Below, piece after piece: positions 11,041 to 21,900 of a stretch of DNA of 64,000 nt. The first letter of the stretch is position 1. Every line of letters begins with the position of its first letter. The notes below the pieces were generated by a model that had not been told where the DNA came from, did no database searches, and saw only the letters and a list, made by a program, of their open reading frames with translations. Position numbers and translations under genes: made by a program. Source of the stretch: Gonium pectorale (Eukaryota; Chlorophyta; Chlorophyceae; Chlamydomonadales; Volvocaceae); NCBI GenBank assembly GCA_001584585.1, contig LSYV01000004.1:728127-792126 (forward strand). Reading direction: 5' to 3'.

Positions 11041-14000
11041 ATGATTTCCAATTCGCACGTCTGCCTCGGCAGCAGCAGCGCTGCGCTTACCGTTCCGCCC
11101 GAGATTGCTTTCGCCGTCTTCGACAAGCCGTCCCTGGAGGCCGCGCGCGAGAGCTCCGTGGGCGCCCCCGTCACCGTATACGCCTCGCGCCAGGGCCAGC
11201 CGCTGCGGCCCTGGCAGCTGGTGCTGCGCTCCCTGCGCGGCGGCTCCAAATGGGAGCTTGGCGGGGCGTCCGAGATGGCCTCGCACCTTCGGCTGAGGAT
11301 GGGCAACGCCCTATGCCTCACGCGGGGACTCGGCGGACGCGTGGTGGTAGCGGCAACGTCCAATGCAATGACTGCGTCAGTGGCGGCCGCGTACGGCGGC
11401 GGAGGCCGCACCTACGGCGCGGCGCCGGGGCAGCGGCAGCAGGCGTCGACGTCGGAGGCCACTGAGAGGGCCCGGAAGCTATCGGATAAGCGGCGCGCTG
11501 AGCGGCTGAGGCAGCGCAAGCTGTCCGCCCGCAAGCTCGACGACGGCGGCGGAGGTGAAGACGACGACGACGACAACACCGACGACAGTGGCGGCGAGGA
11601 CGGCGGCGGGGCAGGCGGAGAGGGCGCCGACCCAGATCGCGCCGACCCACATGGCGCTGCCGACTGGGTCGGCGGTAAGCTCGTGTGTGTGTTGCGGCGT
11701 GAGAAGGTTTCTCTGTTGTTCCCCAAGGAGGTGAGCGTGTGGCAGCTGTTCGGCGCGGAGCTGGCAGCCGCGGCGGAGGTCGAGCCGCAGGCCGTGACGC
11801 TCCTGGCGCCGGCGCCGGCACTGCCGCTAGCGCCGAAGGCGGCGGCAGCAACGACCCCGGTGGGGGCCGGGGTGGACGGCGCCAATGAAGCAGCACCAGC
11901 AGCAGCAGCAGCGGCAGCAGCAGCGGGAGGAATTGGCCAGCCGGCTCCAGCGCAAATGGGGGTCAGGGTGCAGGCGCCTTCCGCTCCGGACCCTCGGCCC
12001 CTGTACCCTTGGCCGCTGGAGCTGCGGAGGCGGCCGTCCGGCGTGTGGTTGCTCAGCCGCGGCGCCGACCTGCTGTCCCGGCCCGAGATGGCGGCGGCGC
12101 AACGGGTGCAGCTGCTCCGCCTGCCGGGTGGGCGCCTGCTGCTGCGCCCGCAGGAGCCTACGCCGGCTGCAGAGCCGCCGCCGCCAGCTGCGGTATCGAA
12201 AACGCAGCCGCGGACGTCAGCAGCGGCGCCGCCGACACGGGAAGCACCACGCAAAGCTCCGCCGGCGGCGACTGCGATGCGAGCGGCAGCGGGCATGCGT
12301 CAGGCGCCCGACCCGCGCCCCGCGCCTCCGGCGGCCCACGCGCTTCGACAGCAGTCGCAGGGCCCCCCAGCCTTCCTCGCTTCCCGCCCAGCGCAACAGC
12401 CGCCACGTTCGCAGCCGCCGCAGCCGTCGCGACCGGCACAGTCCGGCGCGGCGCCTTGTGCTGCCGCGCTGGCGCCGCTGCAGGCATCCCAGGCGCTGCT
12501 CAACTCGCTGGCTGCGGCCCAGCAGCCCGGCTTCCTTAGGGGCGTGTCCACCAGTGCCGCCGAGGCCGCTGGAGGCAGCGGGCAGCAGGCGTTTCTGGTG
12601 GCCCTTCCGGCTGCCGTGCTGACCGGCGGCGGCACCACGCAGCTGCTGCAGGGGACCGACGGCGCCGGCGTGGCCCTGACGCTGGGCGGTAGCGGCCGGC
12701 AACAGCAACAGAAGCAGCACCAACAGGAACAACGACAGAAGCAGCAACAGCAACAGCAGCAGAATCATCAATGGCAGCAGCAGCAACAACAACAGCAGCA
12801 GCAGCTGATGCTGACGAACCTGCTGATCGCACAGCAGGCGCTGGCCGCGGCGCGAGCGCTGACTGCCGGCCCGGACGCCGGCCCCCGCCCTTCGGTCCCC
12901 GGCGAGCAGGCCGAAGCAGCGCGCATGGCAGCGGCGGCGGCGGCGGCTTTTCCTGATCGGGTTCCGGCAGCGGCGGCCAGAGGACCAGCACCGGCGGCGG
13001 CTGCGGTTGGCCTGGGAACGGCACCGCCCACGGGCACCAGAGCAGCGGCGGCCCGGGCGGGCCTTGCAGTCCACGAGCCCAGGTCCAGCGCCGAATCGGC
13101 GGCAGCGCCAGCGGCAATGCCGGCGGCAGCGGCGGCAGCGACGGCAGCGGCAGCACTAGATGGGGACGGTGGCGGGCTGCTGGAGCCGTCGCGGATGCGT
13201 TTTGCCCCAAGCAGCGCCGGCAACGGCACCCAGGGGCAGCGGAAGCCCTCAACAGCGGGTGAGTTACGGTGCATGTGTGCACATGCGTGCGTGTGTACGT
13301 GTGTGCCTGGTGGCGGCAAATTTGCAAGGCATCTATGTGAGAAAGCTATGGCTTTGAAGGACGAGCCTTGAAGGGCATTGCAGTCAATGTGGGTCGGGAG
13401 AGTTCAGCGTTCAATTGTGGGACGTACGTATGGCGTATCATACTGCTTTTCGCTCGCATCAGTTGACTGCCGCTGCTCTCCCCAACATCCTTACCTTGAC
13501 CCCGCTTGCCCCCACGCGCCCAGGGCCCCGGCCGAGCACCTGCGCCGACAAGCCGTCTGTCCTTGCCGGCTGCAGCGCGGCCACAGCGGCCGCCGTTGCC
13601 ACGAGCCCGTCACAGATGCTGTCGCGGCGGGGCTCCACACCCACCGCGATCTCGGCTCGCGCCAGACATCCGCAGTCGGCGCCGCCGCCGCTGGCGTCTG
13701 AGCCAACCCTGCCGCAGCCCCTGCTGCACGGCCCGACGCAGCACCTGCAGCAGCCCCTGGCGAACGGCCCACCGCTGCGGCCTCTGCAGCTGCCCCGAAG
13801 ACAGCGCCAGCGGTACGGCGCCTCGGACGCCGCGATTGCGGACGCTTCACATGCCCGACCCTCCCCCGGCCAGGCTCCGGTCTCGGCCCCGCCTCCGGCG
13901 GTGCCGTACACCGGCTACTGCTCCGGCGTCTCCAGCCCCCGGCCTCCATCGGCAGCCTCGGGGGTGCCGATGCACCGCCGGGCAGCCGCTGCGACGGCGG

Positions 14001-15607
14001 GCCGCAGAGGCGGCGCCTGCCACAGCGGCGTCGACGGCGGTGGCAGCGGCAGCGCACTTCGCCCCAGCGCCGCCGCTCCTGCCGTTCCGGCTCGTTCCGC
14101 GTGGGCTGCGGCTGCGACGTCGCCTGACGTCGGCGCGGCCCTCCCTGCCGCGGCCTCAGCCGCACCCGTAGCATCCAATCCCGCAGCAGCGACACCCGCA
14201 GCGGCCGCCATTGCCGCAGCCGCCGCTGCCACTGCCGTACGGGCCGTGCACATCCAGGGAGATGACTGGCTGGACATGGGGCCGAAGGGCAGCTGTAGTG
14301 GTCGGGCCCGGCAGACACCTAGCGACGGCGGGCAGGCCATCGGCGCGTCATCACCGGTTCTGGAGCCGCTTCACGGCGGCGCCGCGGCGGAATCGCTGCA
14401 TGGTGGTGGTACGGCCGACCCATGGATCACACCCGAAGCGCTTCGCCCCTTCGGCGGCGGCAGCAGCGTCGGATCCGGTGGCTTCAGGGGACTCACGGGG
14501 CTCGGCCGCCGGGTGGTCTGCGACAGCCGCATGATCGACAGCCGGGACCTCCTGCAGCAACTTCCTCCTGTGGCGGATGACCCATGCCGAGGCCAGCATC
14601 CGCATGGGCAGCTGCACATCCAGCTCCCCAACAGCCAGGACGACTCGTCCGCCGCCTACCCATTGCTCGTCCTTGAGCCGCTGCTGGCGACGGCTGGGTG
14701 TCTGGGCCTGGCTGGCCCCCCCGCGCCAGCAGCCGGCGGCAGCACGCGGTCCGCCGGCGCCGCCGCCACTGCGGAGGGCCACGCGCGTCACACCGGCGGT
14801 GGGCGCAGGTGCCGCGGTGGCGGAGGCGATGCGGGGGCGGCCAGGGGCTACGTCCGAGAGAAACCTAGCGACCAAGGCGACGGAGAGGACGGCGGCGCGG
14901 CTGCGAATCGCGGAGGATGCGAGAAAGCTCCCCCTGGCCTCCTTCCCGCGCCGCATTACGGCGAGCCCTGTTCCCAAAGCCAGCAGGGACAGGACCTGTA
15001 CGGCATGATGTACAGGAGCACGTCTATGGAGTATGACGAGTTGTTGGTGGGTTTGTTGGGTTCGATTTGTTGGGCGTGCCGGTATGGGTTCGTTGATTGG
15101 TGCCTTGGGGCTGGGGCTTGCCTGAAACCCCCTCCGTGGGGCACCTGTGACATGTCCGACACGCTTGGGTTCCTGGTATGAAAGCAGTCACCGCTCAGCC
15201 ACCCACATACCGTGTTCAAAATGTTCGACACTTCTTATGTGATGGCCCGTAGGGGAAGCTCCGTCACGGGATGTCGGGTGGGGAGCTCGACGCCCCGTTT
15301 GAAGCGTGCCGTTAGATCCCCACTGGAGCCGTCACGTGCGTGAACCGGTCACTGAGCGTACCGACGGTACATGCCTTCTGAATTTTGTGAATCGCAGGCC
15401 CAGCTGGATATGGATTTGGACTTCGAGCATATTGCCGGTAACCTGCTGAGGGAGGGCAGAGGTGCTGTCGCTGCCGCCGAGGATGTCACCGCAAGCGCCG
15501 CTGCCGTCGCCGGCGCGGCGGCGGCCATCGTGCCTCACGATGACGCTGGCGTTCAGCCGCCGCCGGCGAAGCGCGCGCGCCTGTCGCCCTTCGAGGGAGC
15601 GTCGTGA
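11041..15607 (+). CDS. Large Gln/Ala-rich protein with two weakly B3-like segments, probably nuclear
   Basis: Three exons, 11041-13258, 13524-15046 and 15398-15607, join in phase to 1316 residues. Residues 48-105 (GQPLRPWQLVLRSL..W.L..GGRVVV) and 318-370 (RPLYPWPLELRRRPSG.W.L..GGRLLLR) resemble each other. Both have the spacing of hydrophobic strands and tryptophans seen in plant B3 DNA-binding folds; that is inference, not a firm domain call. Between them lie a basic stretch (residues 142-165, RARKLSDKRRAERLRQRK) and an acidic Asp/Gly run (168-200). From about 500 onward the protein is low complexity with poly-Gln and poly-Ala. The C-terminus has a conserved-looking acidic/hydrophobic patch (DELLAQLDMDLDFEHIAGNLL spread over the last splice junction) and a likely nuclear signal PPAKRARLSP. 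A transcription regulator is plausible. The start ATG is the first in frame and could be wrong. Confidence 0.65.
12712..12810 (+). repeat. CAG/CAA trinucleotide tract coding for poly-Gln
   Basis: A run of CAG, CAA and CAC codons interrupted by GAA and AAG lies inside the first exon of the 11041 gene and encodes a Gln-rich stretch of about 30 residues. The CAG/CAA mixture suggests selection for glutamine rather than a pure recent slippage tract. Confidence 0.85.
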
Positions 15608-17165
15608 AGCACAGAGCAGGGGCAGGGTGCAATGTGCGTATACTAGAGGCAGGCTGGAAGGCAGGGGAACTGGGGGCCTGGATTCTCGTGCAGAGTGTGA
15701 GGAGCTGGCGGTGGCCACTGAAAAGTGCTGCTGAAGAGAGGAAGAACGGTCAGCGGCAGCGTGCCGCGGAGGCTTTGTGGTCTACTGGCGAACATGAGGT
15801 GCTATGCCGGGTAGGCGGCCGATGGCGAGTGCAAGCGTGCTTCGGACTTGTGGCGTACTGTGTACATACGGTAGTCAACAGGCTTGATATGAGCGGCGGC
15901 GTGTGGTCAATGTTACAAGTGCCCCGACCGACGATAAGCGGACAAGTGTCTGCAAAAGACAGTACGTATGGTGGTATGGGTGCTGACCTGGCAACGACAG
16001 CGTACCGTGCCCCTGTTGGCAAGACGCTGCATACGTGCGGGATGCCGGGCAGGGCCAGACGCCAGAGCGGTGGCCATCATGGCCGACGAGTGTGCCCCTA
16101 GGGCCGATGGAGGAGCGAGCCCGCCGACGTTCCTGCAGCACCTGCACCTGTGCTGAAAGGAAAGTTCCGTGTGATTGTCGGCGGCCTGCAGTGTGATACG
16201 TCCTGGTGCAAGTGTCTTGCAGTCGTACACCGTGCTGAATGGATTTCTTCTACTGTGGATTAACACCACGTTAAAAGGGACGAACAACGGCACTCGAGCG
16301 GCATTCGGCCTTACACGGGAAGTAGGGAAGTAAGCAAAGAAGGCGCATTAAGCATTGGTCGCAGCTCCGAAGCGTCCGAAAGCCAAATCCGAAAGTCTCC
16401 GCAAATCGTCCAGGCCGCGGTCCCTCCGCGGTCAGTCCCACTATGCCAGCCGCCCACAAGCGCGGCAACGCAGCGGCCCAAAGCGCAGTGAATGGAATGC
16501 CGAAGCCTGCTGAAGCACAATTGCCAGAGTCCTCATCCACCTCGCCTACAGCGCCACCATGCCCACACAATCGTAGGGCCAGTTCGATCACCCCGGCACA
16601 ATATGTGCAACGGGCGGCGCTCACCGCCCCGGCCCTTCCCAGCCCTTCTTATCAGAAAAACCGATCGAGCTCGCGTCCCTAAGCCCCGCACGCTCGCATG
16701 ATCCTGAGTCAAGGTCCCGAAACTCGAAAGACACGAATCCCGCCGACTAGGAGCAGCCCTAGGCGCTCACAGCACAGCTTCGGCCCCTTCGCCCTGCGGT
16801 AACGCCCCGCAAGGTACACCCTTGATGTGGGTCCGAGGTATATGTGTATCCGATGTGGGGCTGCTTGTTTCCCGCGTGAGGGAACCACCCAGCGCCCTTG
16901 GAGAGGCAAGCAGCTCAGGTAGGCGCCACCCGCCCTGCCCGGGCCTCCACAAGCACGCCTCTGCACCCCGCACATCAGCGCGTGCCGCTGCCTGCGCTTA
17001 GCCGTTTGCTGCGGCCGCATTTAGTCGCCATCCGCAAGAGGCGGGCGAGTGCAGCCCCACTGCCATGGGCGGCAGCGGTGTCCGTGCCATGCTCCGGCCC
17101 ATAGCGGCCCTATGGCCAGCCCAGCGGGCGTGGCCGCCTTCGACCGCTCTCCACGCCTTCGTCCT
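15608..17165. other. Convergent intergenic region (two 3' UTRs)
   Basis: This lies between the stop codons of the plus-strand 11041 gene and the minus-strand 17166 gene. A minus-strand TGTAA (TTACA on the plus strand near 16311) could end the minus transcript after about 850 bases of 3' UTR. No ORF in the stretch shows conserved motifs or credible splice structure. Confidence 0.55.
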
Positions 17166-18678
17166 TTACTGCGCGTCATCCACAAACACAGACCCGAACG
17201 CGTAGTAGCGGTTGAGTGCCGCCACCAGCGCCGTGCAGTAGGCACGGATGCAGGAGCGCAGGTCCTCGGTCACCGGCTCGCTGTCCATCTTCCTGCGGAG
17301 CAGCAAGGGCGGGCAGCAGAGAGAAAGAGTCATTTGAGTATGTGAGCAGCCTGCTGGGAAAACTGCAGCGAAAGCAAAAAGCGCCAGCAAGCAAGAGAGG
17401 AGAGACTATGTGAAGGGATCATGAAAAGGCAAGTCGGGACAGCAGCGAGGTACTGATGCGCCGCTGCAGGGCAGGAGCACAGCAGCTAAGTGCGGGCGCA
17501 TTTCGATTTGCTAGCAGGGCCAGGGGCAGGGGCGGAGCACTACGCCCACGAATGGATGGAGTGCAACGAGGCGGACGGGGTTGCGGGGCGCGCGGCTGAT
17601 CCCGTTGTTCGTATACCTATCCTACTTCAAGGAAGGTCACCGCGGACCGTTGACGGATTCCCTGAAGACCCTGCTTGCCTAGATCTGAAATTTAGCAGTC
17701 CGTACTCCAGTGCTGCCGGACGCGGCCCACGGCAAGCCACTCAAGTCTTCCACGCAACCGGCCAAATCTATGCCCTACGCCGCCGGTCCGCAGCACGCTA
17801 GGGGGACTCACACACCTTTCATGCATGAAATCTACATGAGTGTCCCGGAGACTGGGCGAGCAATACGCAGTCGGTATGGCGGAAGGGCACCGTAGCAGCT
17901 TCAAGAGGCTTCTAGATGCCTGTGGCAGCAGCTTTCTTCCCCGCAACGCCAGTGGCCGAGGCACGGGCCGTAACCCAGTACATGTGCACTCCTTACGCCA
18001 GACCAAATATCTATGCCGAAAGGCTCGGTCACACAGGGTTAAAAACACACGCGTGCCGAGCCCCTATTCCACCACCTCGTTCTCGTCCATTCCCACCTCA
18101 ACCCCCTCATAGACCCTTCCCACGCACCAGATCTCGAAGTTCTTGCCCTTCACCTCATCCGACTTCCCCTCCATGACCGGGAAGCCGTCCTCGCCGCGCC
18201 CAACCCATTCGTGCTTGGTTATAGCGGTCTTGTCAAACATGACGCCCAGGTCCGTGAGCTTCACGCCCTCACTGAAGATAGCTACGTTGAAGCCCCAAAG
18301 CCTCTCCTCGTAGTACACGGGGTCCACCTTCATGGGCAGGCCGAAGTTCCGCTGGCCACTCTCGCCGCCCTCCATCATGCTCCAACGGTAGAGCTGGTCC
18401 ATCATATCATCGCGAGGAATGAACGCCGGCACCTCCGTGCTCGAAATGAGCTTGCCGTTCGGCACCGAGCGGCAAATGGGCACCTGTCGTGGCTGCCGGA
18501 GCTGGCCCCCAGCCGGGCGAGACGGGCGGGACAGCGGCAGGCGGCTGCTGGCCGCGCTTCCGGTACCGGAGGATTGGCTGCGCTGCGCGGAAGCGCTGCA
18601 GAGGACTGGCGCAAAGGCACGGCGGCCCGAGCGCTCTAGCCGGCCACAAGCAGCACGGGATTGGGCCTGTAGCTGCAT
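17166..18678 (-). CDS. Small conserved-looking protein with chloroplast-transit-like N-terminus
   Basis: Two exons on the minus strand: 18678-18128 and 17292-17166, separated by an 835-bp intron whose donor reads GTGCGT and whose acceptor is CAG. A Trp codon is split TG/G across the junction. The product is 225 residues. The first 70 or so are rich in Ser, Arg, Ala and Gln with almost no acidic residues, as in chloroplast transit peptides. The mature part is dense in aromatic and charged residues (DDMMDQLYRWSMMEGGES, NFGLPMKVDP, LWGFNVAIFSEG, KHEWVGRGEDGFP, GKNFEIWKMDSEPV) and ends with NRYYAFGSVFVDDAQ. The spacing of these motifs looks like a conserved plastid protein, but I cannot name the family. 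No transmembrane segment is evident. It is divergently transcribed from the F-box-like/LRR gene. Confidence 0.8.
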
Positions 18679-18914
18679 TGTCGAGTTTAGTTGAAAATAT
18701 CTACAGGAAGCCGGGCATCCAGCAGAGGAAAACGTGGAAGTTCGTCCAACGTACAAACAGATAACTCCTTGGCCGGCGCAGAACTCGGTCCAAAACAAGC
18801 ACAGCGCGTAAAATGCCTTCGCGCCGCGTGCTGAAGTTCAATTCATCCGCAACTCTGATCTAGAGCTTTCGTGTCCTTCTTCGCTTCTACGCGCTTCGGC
18901 GCAAGTCGCCCACG
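18679..18914. promoter_or_regulatory. Compact bidirectional promoter region
   Basis: Only 236 bp separate the two divergent start codons (18678 on minus, 18915 on plus), so the promoters and 5' UTRs of both genes must lie within this stretch or overlap. It is less GC-rich than the flanking exons. I see no clear TATA box. Confidence 0.6.
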
Positions 18915-21900
18915 ATGCCTTGCTGTGGACATGGTGGCAGTGCTAAGACTTTGGTGTCGCAACCGGCTCCTTTCCTCGGAGATTACTCCGACAGCACAGA
19001 CGCGCTGTTGAATCTGAGCGTTCTGAAGACGCTCAGCGAGCATGTGGATGCGGCAACGGCCGTGGCGTGCTACTCTGTATGCAAAGCCTGGAGAGAGGCG
19101 TTCGGCTTCTCTTGCCAGAACAGCACGCTGTGCACCACGGAATCAATCAATAGCACTCGTGCACGGTGAGCAAGTTTGTGATTCAAGGGATGACGGTAGT
19201 CTGCAGCGCACGCATGCGCGCGCGGATCACAGCCAGCAGTTCGTGGGACCGCTCTGGATGAGGGTGCTGGTGGTTCACTTGAAATCCAATAGGGAAACCC
19301 TGGTCCCTCGGCTACGCGTCGAGCCGCCGCCCTTTCCCTCCGTGCCCGACTCGCTATCCGCCCTTCCTCCTCAGTTTCACCGCCAACCTGCACGGTTCCG
19401 TGACGTTGGAGGTCACGCAGGCCCCCGCCAAATCGCAACGCGGCTTTGACCGCCACGTAGTCGCCCTGTCGCGCAACCGACATGTGCAGCAGCTCAAAGT
19501 GCACCTGCCCGCACGCGAGGCGTCCGAGGCGCAGCTCGGCCTCAGCTCCCTCAGCTCCCTGGCGCCTCTCACTCAGCTCAGCAGCCTCATCATCACGCGC
19601 AACCCCATCTTCACGTCAGCGCCCCATGCTCTCAAGGAGGATGACGTGGCGGCCATGGCCCACTTGCGGGGCCTCACGTTTTTGGAGCTCTGCGCTGCCG
19701 TGCCGCCGCCTCTGGGGCTGAGCCGGCTGGCGCCCACGGTGGTGTCGTCGCTCACACAGCTGCGCACGCTGGCGTTCGGTCACACGTCGGAGCTGTGGCA
19801 CATGCCGCAGGTGGGGAGGCAGCGTGGGGTAGGGCAGAGGCGGGGACTGGCAGGGGCGGAGGGAGGGCGGTCCGAGGGCAAGGCCGGGCGGGAACAGGAC
19901 AACGGTTCGGGGACACAGTTTGTCCGAGAGAGAACGTGGTAGATTTGTGACTTGAGGTCGAGGAGCCGCCAGGTGACAACAGCCGCTCCACACACCGCTT
20001 TCCCCTCGCGGTAACTCATCCTCACGGCTCGTCACGTGCCGCTTCAACCACTCTTTCCGGCAGATTTCGGAGCTGTGTACGCTGCTGGACGTGTGCCCCT
20101 TCCTCGTCGACCTGCGCCTCCGCTGCTGCGCGCCCCCGCGCAACGCGGAACAGCTGCCCGCGCTCATGGGCCTCCCGCTGCCGCAGCGCCTCACCAACTT
20201 TGCGCTCACCTTTGTGCGCCGCCTGTCGCCAGACGAGCTGGAGGCGGCGCAAGCCGCCGAAGCCGCAGCCGCGCCGGCGGCGGCTGGCGGCCAAGACGGC
20301 GAGGGGGAGTACGGGGAGTACGAGGATCCGGAGGAGCGCTGGGACGCCGTTGACCACTTAGCTCCAAAACCCGGCCCTCCACGTGCTCATCGTGGAGAAG
20401 GGCACGCGCGTTACGCGTATGGATGTCAACGTCTGTGTCAAACGTGCCCGCGGCCGACCTGCCAACGGTGCCGCCGCCGGGCCGGCGTGCGCGCGCCGGC
20501 CGCGCGGGCGCGCGATCGCGGCCCCCGCGCACGGCGGCGCGCCGGCTTCTCGGGGGGGCCCTCTGCGCTGCTCCGCGCGGCCATGAGCTCCCAGCGCAGC
20601 GGCAGCGACTTCAGCGAGGACAGCGAGGGAGAGGGCGGTAGCGAGACGGAGCGGGACCGCGAGCGGCCGGGCCGCAAGGCCAGCGGCCGCCGCTCCGTCT
20701 CCGCCTCGGTTGCCACCGGCGCGGCGGATTCCAAGTCTCCGAGGGACCCCATTGGGGCCGGCGGCGCGTCGGGGGATGATGACGAGGAGGAGGACGTCCC
20801 GCCCTTTGATGTGACGCCCATGGTGCTGTCGGAATACCAACGGCTGCTTAACAACGAGCTGGGGCTAACGGTGGGGCCGGGGGCGGCGGGGTTTGGAGAG
20901 GGCTGGGAAAAACGACGCAGCGCGGTGCCGATCCGGTAGTTCAGACGCTGCGGTCTCGTCGGTTTTACTCAAACCTGCGGCCCCTTTCACCGGTATGACA
21001 TTTCAAAAGCGCGATGCAAGCGACACTTACTTATAAACATATAGGCTACATAAGACTCCCTGCTGAATGATGGGTTCTACTTTTGACCCTAGGGTACCCT
21101 GGCTGAGCCGGAGGACCTGCATCTGGGAGTGCGGGTAAACATTATGGAGAACGAGGACGAGAACGCCATGGCGGCGGTGGCGGCGGCCCTGGGCCAGGGG
21201 CCCAACAACGCCGGGGCAGCGGGGGGCCCCGGTGGCGGTGCCGCTGGCGGCATCCTGCAAGTGGCGCAGCAGCTGCAGTTCGCGCTGATGCAGATGCAGC
21301 TGCAGGAACAGAACAATGCCGCCGCAGCGGCGGCGGCGAACGTCCCGGCCGGCGCCGCTGGAGGCTTCCAGGCGGCGCTGGTGGGCATGCTCAACCAAAT
21401 AGCCAACTTGCAGGCCGGTGCCGGCGGCGCGGGCGCCGGCGCTGCTGCCGGCGGTGGAGTCGGCGGCGCCGCCGCCGTTGCGGCGGCGGCGGCGGTACGT
21501 CGGCGCGTCGGCCCGCTGCCAGCGCGCGCCCTGCAGCTGCAGCTGGGTCCGCTCAGCCCGCACATGTGCTATCTGAACGTGGCGCTGGTGCCCATGGTGA
21601 CGCACCTGGCGGTGGTGGGGGCGGGCATGGGCCCCAACGGCGAGGACCTGGTGCAGCAGCCCACGCCGACCCGGGTGGCCCCCGTGGTGCTGGACGTGCG
21701 GGGCGGGGGCTACACGCAGCTCAAGTCGCTGGCCATCACGGGGTACATCGACCAGGACTGCAGGTGCGTGCGGCGCGGCCCGGCCGGGCCGCGTGTTGGG
21801 CGCCGCAGCGGACTCGACGCTCTTGGGTCGGGTTAACGCGTCGCGGGGTCCCCGCTCCACCATGTCAGCTGGCCAGAGCTGGACAGAAACTGACTTGGCT

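Noticed and set aside
12217..14318. Long minus-strand ORFs opposite the Gln/Ala-rich gene
   Set aside because: High-GC coding sequence commonly leaves antisense frames open; the products are Arg/Leu/Ala-rich without domains.
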